A stretch of DNA of 14,273 nucleotides from ARK-15 sp038880255 (lineage in GTDB: Archaea > Thermoplasmatota > Thermoplasmata > Thermoplasmatales > ARK-15): positions 1 to 14,273 of the forward strand of contig JAVZSA010000033.1 in assembly GCA_038880255.1 (NCBI GenBank), read 5' to 3'. Positions 1 to 8,264 of the stretch are shown piece after piece. The notes beneath the pieces are model-generated. The model saw nothing but the letters and a program-made list of their open reading frames with translations, ran no database searches and had not been told where the DNA came from. A program made the position numbers and the translations under genes. The first letter of the stretch is position 1; every line of letters begins with the position of its first letter.

Positions 1-13
1 TAAATTGCAAAAA

Positions 14-21
14 CTTAAATA
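14..21 (+). promoter_or_regulatory. Possible TATA box of the tRNA-Val gene
   Basis: The sequence CTTAAATA lies 24-31 nt upstream of the first tRNA base, the distance expected for an archaeal TATA element. The surroundings are so AT-rich that the match alone is weak. Position relative to the tRNA is the main argument. Confidence 0.35.
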
Positions 22-44
22 AAAAAATAAAATAGACCTTAATA

Positions 45-118
45 GGGCCTGTGGTCTAGCTGGTTATGACGTCGCTCTCACACAGCGAAGTTCACCGGTT
101 CGAATCCGGTCAGGCCCA
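45..118 (+). tRNA. tRNA-Val (anticodon CAC)
   Basis: A complete cloverleaf can be folded by hand. The 7-bp acceptor stem pairs 45-51 with 111-117 without mismatch, followed by discriminator A118. The D stem is GTC/GAC (54-56 with 68-70). The anticodon stem is TCGCT/AGCGA (72-76 with 84-88), with loop CTCACAC giving anticodon CAC at 79-81, which reads the valine codon GUG. The variable loop is 5 nt (89-93). The T stem is ACCGG/CCGGT around loop TTCGAAT. CCA is not encoded, as is common in archaea and some bacteria. There is no intron in the anticodon loop. Confidence 0.97.
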
Positions 119-133
119 TTTAAAATTTTTTAA

Positions 134-157
134 TATGTTATTTAACATAATTTTTTT
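134..157 (+). terminator. Hairpin plus T-run downstream of tRNA-Val
   Basis: A perfect inverted repeat, TATGTTA (134-140) and TAACATA (143-149), is followed by seven T residues at 151-157. It sits 15 nt after the tRNA and just before the convergent 3' end of the PEPCK gene. Archaeal termination needs mainly the T-run. The hairpin is extra, and could arise by chance in AT-rich DNA. Confidence 0.5.
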
Positions 158-173
158 ATTCATCCAATAAAAA

Positions 174-2039
174 TCAATAAAATTTAAAGGGGGAGACATA
201 GTCTCCATATTTCTCTCTGATCTCTAGCAATTTTTCTTTTTCTTTTTTCATTTCATCAAACAGTTCCTTGGGTGTAGTTTTAATATTTTCATATATTTTC
301 ATTATTCTTTCATTTTTAGCAAGTAACTCAGGTACTCTAATTGTAAACTGCTTTTCATAATCTTCTATCCTATATTCTTTTCCCTGGACTTTATAGAATA
401 AATTCCTTAAGTCTTCATATTTTGGGATATAACCTACAGGAGTTTTTATTGCATCTACCTCATTGTGCACCCTTAACTCCATCCATTTCAACCATATTGC
501 TTTATCTGTTTTCTCATTCAAAAATTTACCATTCTTATCCCTTAAGAAATAGTTCACTGAAAATATTTTCGGCTTTTGTCTTAGTTTTTTACCAAACTCT
601 ATATAATTTTGAAGATATTTACCAAGATCAATGGATAGAAACTCTATTATTGACATAGGGTTAAAACTTCTAATCCCTTCCTTACCAAGTGTTGCAGCAG
701 TGGTCTCAGACTCTATTACTGCACCCTTAAGAACACCATGTAACCAATCATATGCCTCACAAATTGGAGGACAAGTATCACTATCCCTCCCACCAAATAT
801 TATTCCACCTATTTCTACTCCTTCTTCACTTTCGAGAGCTTTTCTATCAAGATTTGAGAATGCACTTAGTCTGACAGTAAACCTAGCATTCTTATGTGAT
901 GGTGGTATTTCCTTACCTTCCGAATCCCTTTTTCCCATCCACCATTCACCACTATGGTTAATTCCTTTATCTGGAATCTGCTCTCCCATTCCTGTCCAAT
1001 AGGGTTTCCCCTCACTCACTAGAACATTTGAAAATATTATTTCAGAATCACTGTGTAAAACATCCCATATTATTGGATCGTCCTTCTTGTTTATACCATC
1101 AATTATGCCAAAAACACCATTCTCAATGTTTATTGCCCTTGCTACTCCATTGATTGGTTTAATAAATACCAGATCATCACCAACAAGTCTTTCCCCGGGT
1201 AATGTACAGGTAGATGTTTTCCCACACATGGAAGGGAAAGCTCCTGTAAAATATGTTACCCTGCCATTTGGTCCATTAACACCCATTAAAAACATATGTT
1301 CTGATAGCCATCCTTCTTTAAAGGCCTTGTATATTGTTATTCTAAAACCAGGTTTTTTCAAACCAACAGTATTTCCTGCATATTGTGTGTTAACTGCAAA
1401 GCCTGTCATTCCCTCAAGATCAAAATATATTCTTCTATTTTTTAGATTTATGCTAGTTTTTCTTTCATCAAGCTCACCTTGAGAGTGAACAAATTTGAGA
1501 AATTCCAAATTTGGTTCATTTTTGAATTTTTCATATGCATTTCTATAAAGAATTAACTCACTATGCATCACATATGCTGAATCTGTAATTTGTACTGCTA
1601 ATTCTGAAAACTTTGAATTTAATGGCCCAAGGGAGAAAAATCCTATGTACATAGTCTTGCCTATCATTTGATTTTTCATCAAGCTATGAATTTCTTCTAT
1701 ACCCTTCTTCCTTTCCATAACATTTATGAAAGGTAAATCCTCTTCTTTTGGAAGTAAGACCCTTGTGTTTTCCTTATCCCTTGCTTGATCATAATAGTTG
1801 TCAAAATGATATGTTTGCTTTTCTTTCGATAATTTTCCTTCTTCACCTATTTCAATGGCTCTATTTTTAATATATTCCTCATCTTTTTTATCGGAGGAAA
1901 CTACAAATATGGATGATGGATTTAATAACTGTATATAAAAATCAATGAACTCATAAAGTTTTTTGTTCTCAATTGCTTTGATCTTTTCAATTTCAGCCTT
2001 TGAAAAATTTTTCTCCATATTTTCAAAGATATTTTTCAT
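174..2039 (-). CDS. pckG: Phosphoenolpyruvate carboxykinase (GTP), EC 4.1.1.32
   Basis: This 621-residue cytosolic enzyme converts oxaloacetate plus GTP to phosphoenolpyruvate, GDP and CO2, the entry to gluconeogenesis. The family's special P-loop is clear at residues 268-276 (FPSMCGKTS), including the reactive cysteine at 272. The kinase-2 motif GDD is at 287-289. NTR (about 91-93) and YAGNTVGLKK (220-229) correspond to PEP/oxaloacetate-binding segments, and the GRDSDTCPP region (417-425) is typical of the GTP class. The length matches the GTP family (about 600-620), not the shorter ATP family. The first ATG is chosen because a TATA-like box lies 20-26 nt upstream and no ribosome-binding site is present, which suits a leaderless mRNA. 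The gene stands alone: it converges on tRNA-Val and lies 80 bp downstream of the surface-protein gene. No key residue appears to be missing. Confidence 0.96.
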   Translation of the reverse strand: MKNIFENMEKNFSKAEIEKIKAIENKKLYEFIDFYIQLLNPSSIFVVSSDKKDEEYIKNRAIEIGEEGKLSKEKQTYHFDNYYDQARDKENTRVLLPKEEDLPFINVMERKKGIEEIHSLMKNQMIGKTMYIGFFSLGPLNSKFSELAVQITDSAYVMHSELILYRNAYEKFKNEPNLEFLKFVHSQGELDERKTSINLKNRRIYFDLEGMTGFAVNTQYAGNTVGLKKPGFRITIYKAFKEGWLSEHMFLMGVNGPNGRVTYFTGAFPSMCGKTSTCTLPGERLVGDDLVFIKPINGVARAINIENGVFGIIDGINKKDDPIIWDVLHSDSEIIFSNVLVSEGKPYWTGMGEQIPDKGINHSGEWWMGKRDSEGKEIPPSHKNARFTVRLSAFSNLDRKALESEEGVEIGGIIFGGRDSDTCPPICEAYDWLHGVLKGAVIESETTAATLGKEGIRSFNPMSIIEFLSIDLGKYLQNYIEFGKKLRQKPKIFSVNYFLRDKNGKFLNEKTDKAIWLKWMELRVHNEVDAIKTPVGYIPKYEDLRNLFYKVQGKEYRIEDYEKQFTIRVPELLAKNERIMKIYENIKTTPKELFDEMKKEKEKLLEIREKYGDYVSPFKFY

Positions 2040-2058
2040 GTTAAAAGTAATAATATGG

Positions 2059-2065
2059 TTATAAA
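2059..2065 (-). promoter_or_regulatory. TATA box of the PEPCK gene
   Basis: On the minus strand the sequence is TTTATAA, 20-26 nt before the ATG, and no Shine-Dalgarno sequence follows. This places the transcript start at or within a few bases of the start codon, the leaderless arrangement seen for many archaeal genes. Confidence 0.55.
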
Positions 2066-2094
2066 AAAAATTTTCTTTTTAAAAAATATATTAA

Positions 2095-2118
2095 AAAATT
2101 AAAAAATCTTGAAAAAAA
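2095..2118 (-). terminator. Poly-T terminator of the surface-protein gene
   Basis: Directly after the stop codon at 2120, the minus strand reads through several T-runs (positions 2118-2112, 2106-2101 and onward). Closely spaced T-runs are the known signal for archaeal RNA polymerase termination. This separates the surface-protein gene from the PEPCK promoter downstream. Confidence 0.5.
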
Positions 2119-2119
2119 T

Positions 2120-4273
2120 TTAACTTTTTGGTGGACCTTCCCATGGTTTCAAACTACCCTTTTTTCTTTTACCTGAACATCTTAATGCTATGAGAGATAC
2201 AATAATTGCAAATATTATTATAATTAATATAATGTAGAATAAATAAGTACTGTAAAATGGGATTGGATATCCTTTAATCATTAATTTAATATTTGAATTG
2301 TTTGAAAGTGTATAATTAATTTCTTTACCCATATTCACTGGGGTGAAGTAATATATTTCATTTATATATGCCCTGATCTGATAGTTTCCTGAAGGAAGTC
2401 TAAACGTGGAATTAGTGTTATTTGAATAGCCCATTACTGTACCGTTCATTTCTACCAATATCCATCCGTGATTTATTGTCTTATTATCGTTTCCAACAAT
2501 ATCCACATGTAAATAATATATTGATGAATTCACTATTATATTTTCATTGTTATTTACATTAATATTTGAACTATTCACAAGCACACCCATATAATATGCC
2601 TTTAAATTGTAGCTATTTTCTGGCAGAAGAAAATTTGATCCTCCAGATGAATTTGTTGTATTAAGTAATTGAACGTATGGATTACTAATATATATTTGTT
2701 CACCTTGTACAGGGTTGAACTTTGAATCTACAGCACTCACCTTTAATTCATAAATTGAAGCATTGACATTTTGTATAATTTCATTCCCATAGGATATGAA
2801 ATCAATATTATATGTTCTATTCGCAACATTCTGGTCTAAATAATATACTTTCACTCCATAATTTCCACCAGCTGAAATACCAAGTTCCACCAGACCATTA
2901 AGGTTTGTTGTAAATATTTTTTCATAGCCATTTGGATAAGTAACGTATACGAGTGCATTAGGAACAACACCACCAATAGAATTTATCACTTTAAAGGCTA
3001 GTGATCCCACATCTGCAGTTATATTTATTGTTTCATTATTTTGCACATTTACTGTATTTCCAACAGTATAGAATGTTTTATTATAGTAAATTTTCATATT
3101 CTCGGATAAGAGAGTATCGTTCCAGAAAATTTGCACCTTATATGTTCCAGAAAATAGTTCTATCCTAGTAAAACCATTTGCATTTGTGAAATTTGAATAT
3201 GTAACATTACCTGAAATTAAAGAAATTTCAGAATATTTCAATACGTTACCAAGGGTATCATAGAGATTTATGTAAACACTTATTGGCAGACCAATCCAAA
3301 AATAGGAATAGGCGATTTCAAGGTATCCGTCAAAATTATAATTTTCTTGATAATAGTAATATCCATTGTTATCAAGAGCATAGACAATAATTGTATAATT
3401 ACCCTGTAAAAGTGATGAATAATTCATCTTGTATTGATAAATGGATACAAAAGATGTTGGTGTTCCCGAGATTTTTATCATTGGTTTGTCAAGTAATATA
3501 TTTTTATTAGGCTCTATTATTTTTAACGAAACATTTTTAATATCATAACCACCCAATGGATCATTCAATATAGCATTAATGTACATTGTCTTATTTCCCC
3601 AGGTTTCAAGAAAACCAATCACCTGTGTACCATTATAGTTTAACGTTTCAATATTGTTTATTGTTAAATGTGATGTACTTTTGACAGAAATACCACTAGC
3701 ATATGTGCTATTCCCATAATATACCCAATACTGTGTAGAAGCGCCACCACTCAATACAAAGTTTATATGAACAGAATCACCTTTAGGGATTATATAATTT
3801 GACAATCTCACTGATATTAAGTAAGATTGAATTGTGGATGCTAGAACTGGATGTGCACTTCCACTCCCTATTTGTACTTGTGATCCATTGGATTTTACAT
3901 CATAAATAGTAACATAAAGATTTGGGTTATTATCTGTGCCATAAAATCTAATATAAATCCAAAAGTATGATGTCACATTTTGTAATATAAAATTTCCAGC
4001 AAGAATAGGTGAAAGATACCAATCTTCTATTATACTTTGTGTTCCAGAGTCAACACTGCCCCTATTACCCATAGTTGTATTGAATACGTATGTAGTATGG
4101 ATCCCATTTATTGTATGTGTTATTGTATCATTTTTCAAATAGAATGTCATATTTTCATTCAAAATGCTTGTTTTGATGTAGTTGCTTTGAACATTTGTTA
4201 TATTAGGATTCACTGGATTTAAAATTATTAAAAAAATCATAATTATTGCTATTATGAATACATAAATTTTCAT
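2120..4273 (-). CDS. Large membrane-anchored surface glycoprotein-like protein with Ig-like repeats
   Basis: I do not recognise a named family for this 717-residue protein. Residues 1-18 are a hydrophobic signal peptide or anchor (MKIYVFIIAIIMIFLIIL). Near the C-terminus there is one transmembrane helix (YLFYIILIIIIFAIIVSLIA, about 675-694), then a basic cytoplasmic tail rich in K/R. The part between them should be outside the cell. It has an N-terminal beta-rich region (about 40-200), then several modules of about 75-90 residues with a recurring pattern: hydrophobic strand, short turn, N/G-rich loop, G-x-Y-x-(I/V)-x-(I/V/A)-x-(Y/F). This pattern is like carboxypeptidase-regulatory or PEGA-type beta-sandwich repeats. 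It carries about 30 N-x-S/T sequons and no cysteine outside the membrane/tail part. It may act in the cell envelope, adhesion or binding; no catalytic motif is visible. It is monocistronic, with a TATA-like box before the ATG. Confidence 0.8.
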   Translation of the reverse strand: MKIYVFIIAIIMIFLIILNPVNPNITNVQSNYIKTSILNENMTFYLKNDTITHTINGIHTTYVFNTTMGNRGSVDSGTQSIIEDWYLSPILAGNFILQNVTSYFWIYIRFYGTDNNPNLYVTIYDVKSNGSQVQIGSGSAHPVLASTIQSYLISVRLSNYIIPKGDSVHINFVLSGGASTQYWVYYGNSTYASGISVKSTSHLTINNIETLNYNGTQVIGFLETWGNKTMYINAILNDPLGGYDIKNVSLKIIEPNKNILLDKPMIKISGTPTSFVSIYQYKMNYSSLLQGNYTIIVYALDNNGYYYYQENYNFDGYLEIAYSYFWIGLPISVYINLYDTLGNVLKYSEISLISGNVTYSNFTNANGFTRIELFSGTYKVQIFWNDTLLSENMKIYYNKTFYTVGNTVNVQNNETINITADVGSLAFKVINSIGGVVPNALVYVTYPNGYEKIFTTNLNGLVELGISAGGNYGVKVYYLDQNVANRTYNIDFISYGNEIIQNVNASIYELKVSAVDSKFNPVQGEQIYISNPYVQLLNTTNSSGGSNFLLPENSYNLKAYYMGVLVNSSNINVNNNENIIVNSSIYYLHVDIVGNDNKTINHGWILVEMNGTVMGYSNNTNSTFRLPSGNYQIRAYINEIYYFTPVNMGKEINYTLSNNSNIKLMIKGYPIPFYSTYLFYIILIIIIFAIIVSLIALRCSGKRKKGSLKPWEGPPKS

Positions 4274-4292
4274 AGATTAATTTAATCATTAA

Positions 4293-4300
4293 ATATATAT
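4293..4300 (-). promoter_or_regulatory. TATA box of the surface-protein gene
   Basis: An ATATATAT core, within a longer TTTAATATATATTTAA tract, sits 20-27 nt upstream of the ATG. No ribosome-binding site is present. It occupies one side of a 94-bp divergent intergenic region shared with the phosphohexomutase gene. Confidence 0.5.
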
Positions 4301-4337
4301 TAAAAATTTTGGTACAATTTTTATTTAAGACGAAAGT

Positions 4338-4345
4338 AATTTATT
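4338..4345 (+). promoter_or_regulatory. Possible TATA box of the phosphohexomutase gene
   Basis: AATTTATT lies 23-30 nt before the ATG at 4368, preceded by the purine-rich CGAAAG that could serve as a BRE. A better-looking TTTATATTTA at 4350-4359 is only 9-18 nt from the ATG, too close for a leaderless start. The choice is therefore uncertain. Confidence 0.3.
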
Positions 4346-4367
4346 CAAATTTATATTTAATATATTT

Positions 4368-5720
4368 ATGGCATCAATTCATGGACTCTTTGGTACAAAT
4401 GGTATAAGAGGAAAGGTAAATTCTGAACTATCACCAAACTTTATTTCAAATGTTTCCATGGCAATAGGTACATGGGCAAATAAAAACTCAAAAATTATTT
4501 TAGGTACAGATACCAGAATACATGGGCTATTTATAAAGAATATTGTTTCAGGCACCCTACTTTCCATGGGCCATAATATAATTGATGCTGGAATTTTACC
4601 CACACCTGCTCTTCAACTTGGAACGCAAAAATATGCAGATTTGGGCATCATGGTAACTGCAAGTCACAATCCACCTGAGTACAATGGGATAAAGATTATT
4701 TCAAGTGACGGAACAGAAATTGATGAATCTTCAGAAAATGCCATAGAGGAAATTTTTCTTTCTAAAAAATTTAAGGAACATCCCTGGTTTTTGATTGGGA
4801 ATTATGAAAAAATAGATATTAAAGGTGATTATATTTTTAGAATTCTTTCACTTATTAACAGAGAGAATATTAGGAAAATGCATGTTTTATTAGATTGTAG
4901 TAATGGTTCTTCCTTTGAAACATCTCCAGAGATTTTAAAAAGGCTAGGTATTTCCTTTGAAACAATCAATTGTCAACCTGATGGAACATTTCCTTCACAC
5001 CTTCCAGAACCAAAGGAAGAAAATTTAGGAATGCTCATTAGACTGGTAAAGGATAATTACGATATTGGAATTGCCCATGATGGTGATGCAGATAGGGTAA
5101 TGTTTGTTGATGAAAATGGAGTATTTCTCTCTGGGGATAAAGCACTTGCAATATTCACACTTGAAAAGGTCAAGAAAAAGAAGGGTATCATTGTTGTCCC
5201 AGTTAGTGCATCAATGGCCATTGAGGAAATTGCAGAGAAATTTGGATCAAGGGTTTTATATACAAAGGTAGGTGCACCAATTGTAGCAAGGAAAATGATG
5301 GAAATAGGTGCAATATTTGGTGGAGAGGACAATGGAGGATTTATTTTCCCAGAAATGCAATACTGCAGGGATGGAGCAATGGCAATGGCAAAGATGCTTG
5401 AGATACTGTCACTTGATAAAATTTCACTTAGTGAGAAATTGAAGGAAATCCCAGAATATTATAATGTTAAGGGAAATGTGAATGTGGAAAAAGAAAAAAT
5501 CCCAAAAATTATGAAAAATCTTGAAAATATTTCTGAAGGGAAAAATATAATCAAGATAGATGGAATAAAAATAATAGAGGGGAAATCTTGGGTACTTATC
5601 AGACCTTCTGGCACAGAACCATTGATAAGAATATATTCAGAAGCAAACGATAAAAATACTGCACAAAAAGTATTTATGGAATACAAAAATTTAATTGAAT
5701 CATTAATTAAAGAGATTTAA
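4368..5720 (+). CDS. glmM: Phosphoglucosamine mutase / phosphomannomutase (alpha-D-phosphohexomutase family)
   Basis: This 450-residue cytosolic enzyme moves phosphate between C6 and C1 of a hexose phosphate (glucosamine-, mannose- or glucose-phosphate). It feeds UDP-GlcNAc or GDP-mannose for glycans. All four family signatures are present in order: active-site TASHNP with phosphoserine Ser99; the metal loop DGDADR (238-243); the sugar-recognition loop GGEDNGG (318-324), of the archaeal type; and the phosphate-binding RPSGTEP (412-418). The N-terminus, with LFGTNGIRG, is typical, which supports the chosen ATG. Archaeal members are often bifunctional, so substrate preference (GlmM versus ManB) cannot be settled from sequence alone. 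Its 3' end overlaps the convergent PfkB kinase gene by 14 bp. It is divergent from the surface-protein gene, whose glycosylation it could serve (inference). Confidence 0.93.
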   Translation: MASIHGLFGTNGIRGKVNSELSPNFISNVSMAIGTWANKNSKIILGTDTRIHGLFIKNIVSGTLLSMGHNIIDAGILPTPALQLGTQKYADLGIMVTASHNPPEYNGIKIISSDGTEIDESSENAIEEIFLSKKFKEHPWFLIGNYEKIDIKGDYIFRILSLINRENIRKMHVLLDCSNGSSFETSPEILKRLGISFETINCQPDGTFPSHLPEPKEENLGMLIRLVKDNYDIGIAHDGDADRVMFVDENGVFLSGDKALAIFTLEKVKKKKGIIVVPVSASMAIEEIAEKFGSRVLYTKVGAPIVARKMMEIGAIFGGEDNGGFIFPEMQYCRDGAMAMAKMLEILSLDKISLSEKLKEIPEYYNVKGNVNVEKEKIPKIMKNLENISEGKNIIKIDGIKIIEGKSWVLIRPSGTEPLIRIYSEANDKNTAQKVFMEYKNLIESLIKEI

Positions 5721-6564
5721 TTAATTCTTCAAGTGGGGGAAAATTTTCAATTATTTTTCCTTCAGAGACTGTGAGTGAAGCTATTTTCATACCCAATAGA
5801 CAGGATTTAACAAGATCAAAATTTAGCATCATTCCTGCATAAAAACCTGCCCTAAATGAATCACCTGCACCTACAGTTTCCTTTGCCACTACCCTATATG
5901 CAGGTAGTTCTATTTTTACATTTTTATTTATTAACATGCATCCCTCACTCCCTCTTGTAATAACAATATTTTTTGTTCTTTTCAACATATCCTCCAAACC
6001 CATGAAATTAAGTGCCTTTTGAAATTCTATAGTATTTGCAAAGAATATTTCCGTATCTGAAATCATTTCATCAAAATTTTTTCTATCATATCTATAGTGT
6101 ATTTCCTGGCCTGGATCAAAGGAGATTTTCGATTTGCATTTACTTTTTATTTTTATGTATTCCTCAGGTATGCCGGTGGAAAAGTGTACCCATTCACCCT
6201 CAGGGACATTGTCATATGGTATTATCTCATTCATAGGCCCCTGATCTATGAATGCAATCTGTTTCTCACCATCACTCACAATGAAACAAACAGGTGTCAT
6301 ACCATAGTTTTTAATAATTTTTACATTTTTTGTTGAAACTCCTATCATTTCCAGTTCATTTATAAATTTTGATGGAAATCCTTCTCCTACCCTGGAAAAA
6401 AGTTCCACATCAATTCCCAATAATGATGATACAAATGCAATATTCCTCCCAGTGCCACCTGCCCTGCTTATTGTACCTTTTACTGGAATTGATCCTTCAT
6501 CAGGTATTTTTTCAACCTTTATTATAAAATCAAGGTTAAAATGACCAAAAACAGACAAAAACAT
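5707..6564 (-). CDS. PfkB/ribokinase-family carbohydrate or nucleoside kinase
   Basis: This 285-residue enzyme transfers the ATP gamma-phosphate to a sugar, sugar acid or nucleoside. The N-terminal PfkB glycine signature AGGTGRNIA (35-43) and the C-terminal signature VGAGDSFRAGFYAG (231-244) are intact. They include the anion-hole glycines and the catalytic base Asp235. It is at the short end of the family (about 290-330). The substrate could be ribose, fructose, 2-keto-3-deoxygluconate or a nucleoside; nothing visible decides. The ATG directly follows the stop codon of the ABC permease gene. GAGGTG (minus strand, 6572-6577), inside the permease's last codons, is a good Shine-Dalgarno site at 7-nt spacing, so the gene is the third cistron of the ABC operon and translationally coupled. 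Its 3' end overlaps the end of the phosphohexomutase gene. Confidence 0.9.
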   Translation of the reverse strand: MFLSVFGHFNLDFIIKVEKIPDEGSIPVKGTISRAGGTGRNIAFVSSLLGIDVELFSRVGEGFPSKFINELEMIGVSTKNVKIIKNYGMTPVCFIVSDGEKQIAFIDQGPMNEIIPYDNVPEGEWVHFSTGIPEEYIKIKSKCKSKISFDPGQEIHYRYDRKNFDEMISDTEIFFANTIEFQKALNFMGLEDMLKRTKNIVITRGSEGCMLINKNVKIELPAYRVVAKETVGAGDSFRAGFYAGMMLNFDLVKSCLLGMKIASLTVSEGKIIENFPPLEELIKSL

Positions 6565-7320
6565 TTATTTCCACCTCGTAAGAATGATTTCTCTATTGAA
6601 CACCTTTAAGGCAATTCTAAAAACTACAATATCAAGAATTACCACAAAAATACTCATAATCACTATTAAAATTGATGTAAGTGTATATACCAAAATACCA
6701 AAGAGAAAAATTATAATGAGAGGAATAAGAATAATTGCAGAAAATTGTTGAGCTGATCTTGGATCAACTGTTCTTGATGAGAATATTAATGTCATCAAAA
6801 TCATCAATATTGTCGAGAATGGTATGAAAATTAATGTAATGGAATACCATGCAATACTAGGGAAAACAAATCCACCAAAATTTATTGAAAGAAAATCTGC
6901 AAAAAATGTATAAAATGCGAGAACAACGTATGTTGCAATAATTGTGGGAATAAAAGGTGAAAGCAATTTGCCAAGAAAAATATCGGAATCGTCAACAGGT
7001 GCAGCAAGAATTGGTTCAATTGTCTTTTGTGTTTTTTCTCCTACTATACTATATGATGAAATTGTAGAAGCAAGTGATAGAGGAATTATGCCAAAAAATA
7101 TGAGGTAGTTGGTGGCAATATATCCAAACATTGACAATTTCTCAAAATTTGTTTGTATACTCTGCGAAGTAAGTAGATTTGTATATGTAAAATATAAAAC
7201 AATTAATAAAATGAAAAGAAAAACAAGCGGAAAGAAAATAAATGAGTATTTTACAGTATTTAAGGAAAGTATTTCCTTCAAGTCCTTTTTATATATTGCA
7301 ATAATAACATTCTTATCCAT
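6565..7320 (-). CDS. ABC-2 type transporter permease (NatB-like)
   Basis: This 251-residue integral membrane protein has about six predicted helices: about 25-46; two around residues 70-90 and 120-140; and three in the C-terminal half. After the second helix comes GEKTQKTIEPILAAPVDDSD (about 94-113), with the hallmark E-K-x-x-K-T-x-E-x-x-L-A-x-P pattern of ABC-2 exporter permeases such as NatB. It should form the membrane channel for the ATPase encoded just upstream. Its ATG overlaps the ATPase stop codon by 8 bp and is preceded by GGTGA six bases away, so start and coupling are well supported. The exported substrate (ion, drug, lipid or peptide) is unknown. Confidence 0.9.
   Translation of the reverse strand: MDKNVIIAIYKKDLKEILSLNTVKYSFIFFPLVFLFILLIVLYFTYTNLLTSQSIQTNFEKLSMFGYIATNYLIFFGIIPLSLASTISSYSIVGEKTQKTIEPILAAPVDDSDIFLGKLLSPFIPTIIATYVVLAFYTFFADFLSINFGGFVFPSIAWYSITLIFIPFSTILMILMTLIFSSRTVDPRSAQQFSAIILIPLIIIFLFGILVYTLTSILIVIMSIFVVILDIVVFRIALKVFNREIILTRWK
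6571..6577 (-). promoter_or_regulatory. Shine-Dalgarno site of the PfkB-family kinase gene
   Basis: On the minus strand the sequence is GAGGTGG, complementary to the archaeal 16S 3' end (ACCUCC type), six bases before the ATG. It lies within the final codons of the upstream permease gene and fixes the kinase start codon. Confidence 0.75.
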
Positions 7321-8218
7321 TGTTTTTCACCATCTCAAGATATATATCTTCAAGATTATGCGATTCATCATAAACATATTCAATCCCAATGCCTGCTGAA
7401 ACAATTTTTTCTATAATTATTGAATTTTTTATTTTAGGTTGGTATAATACAACTTTACTATTTTCAATTTTATAGATTAAATTAAAAGAATTCAGGATAT
7501 TTTCAATTAATTTTCTATCACCAGAAAATTCAATTATTATTCTTTTTCCAAATATTCTTTCCCTTAGCTCATCTGGTGTACCAAAAGCAAGAATTCTTGT
7601 TTTCAAAATTGCAATATGGTCTGCAAGATACTCTGCTTCACTTAAATTATGCGTGTTTAAAACTATTGTTCTTCCCTCATTCTTTAATTTCTTTATGAAA
7701 TCACGAACAACTTTTGATGTTTCTGGATCTAGAGAAGCTGTGGGTTCATCAAGGTAAATGTAATCAGGATCGTGAATAAGTGACCTTATTAAGGCCAACT
7801 TTTGTTTCATTCCTCTTGAAAAATTACCAACAGGCTCATTTCTTCTATCCCATAGATCGAACATTTTCAAATAATATTCAATGTTTTGATCAATTTTATT
7901 TTTTTCCATTCCATAAAGGGATGAAAAAAACCTAAGATTTTCCATAGCATTAAATCTTTCATAAAATCCTGGATTTTCCGTTAGAATACCACTAATTTTT
8001 CTTATTTTTTTCTTTTCATCCAGAATACTCATACCATTAACATATGCGTTCCCCTGTGTTGGATTAATTAAACATGTTAATATTCTAATTGTTGTGGTTT
8101 TTCCTGCACCATTTGGTCCTAGTATGACAAAAACCTCACCTTTAGCTATTTTTAAATTTATGTCTTCTATCGCGATTGTGCCATTGTAAATCTTTTTTAA
8201 ATTTTCAATTTCAATCAT
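7313..8218 (-). CDS. ABC transporter ATP-binding protein (ABC-2 exporter, CcmA/NatA-like)
   Basis: This 301-residue cytosolic ATPase powers the ABC-2 permease encoded by the next gene. Visible motifs are Walker A GPNGAGKTT (34-42), the ABC signature FSRGM (133-137), Walker B YIYLDEP with D157-E158, and the switch histidine H190 (NTHN). Instead of a classical Q-loop glutamine the region reads ISGILTENPGFYE (75-87), the E-N-P-x-x-Y form common in NatA/CcmA-type exporters. A C-terminal extension of about 85 residues after the ATPase core is usual for this group. The gene is first in a three-gene operon (ATPase, permease, PfkB kinase). A TTTAAAT stretch 23-32 nt upstream of the ATG and the lack of a Shine-Dalgarno site suggest a leaderless start. 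Confidence 0.94.
   Translation of the reverse strand: MIEIENLKKIYNGTIAIEDINLKIAKGEVFVILGPNGAGKTTTIRILTCLINPTQGNAYVNGMSILDEKKKIRKISGILTENPGFYERFNAMENLRFFSSLYGMEKNKIDQNIEYYLKMFDLWDRRNEPVGNFSRGMKQKLALIRSLIHDPDYIYLDEPTASLDPETSKVVRDFIKKLKNEGRTIVLNTHNLSEAEYLADHIAILKTRILAFGTPDELRERIFGKRIIIEFSGDRKLIENILNSFNLIYKIENSKVVLYQPKIKNSIIIEKIVSAGIGIEYVYDESHNLEDIYLEMVKNNG
7327..7331 (-). promoter_or_regulatory. Shine-Dalgarno site of the ABC permease gene
   Basis: GGTGA on the minus strand lies six bases before the permease ATG, inside the 3' end of the ATPase gene. It supports translation of the permease as an internal operon cistron. Confidence 0.65.
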
Positions 8219-8240
8219 TTAATGGTTTAAATTTAAAAAT

Positions 8241-8250
8241 GAATTTAAAG
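8241..8250 (-). promoter_or_regulatory. Possible TATA box of the ABC operon
   Basis: The minus strand reads CTTTAAATTC 23-32 nt before the ATPase ATG. The 46-bp gap to the upstream aldo/keto reductase gene is long enough for a promoter but too AT-rich for certainty. Read-through from the reductase gene is also possible. Confidence 0.3.
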
Positions 8251-8264
8251 TTTTTTAATAAATT

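Noticed and set aside
422..1482. Plus-strand open frames of 78-131 codons opposite the PEPCK gene.
   Set aside because: They are mirror frames of a clearly conserved enzyme, without family motifs or start signals.
2300..4200. A CRISPR-like or DNA-level tandem repeat in the surface-protein gene.
   Set aside because: Repetition exists only as a protein pattern of about 80 residues. No regularly spaced identical DNA units were found.
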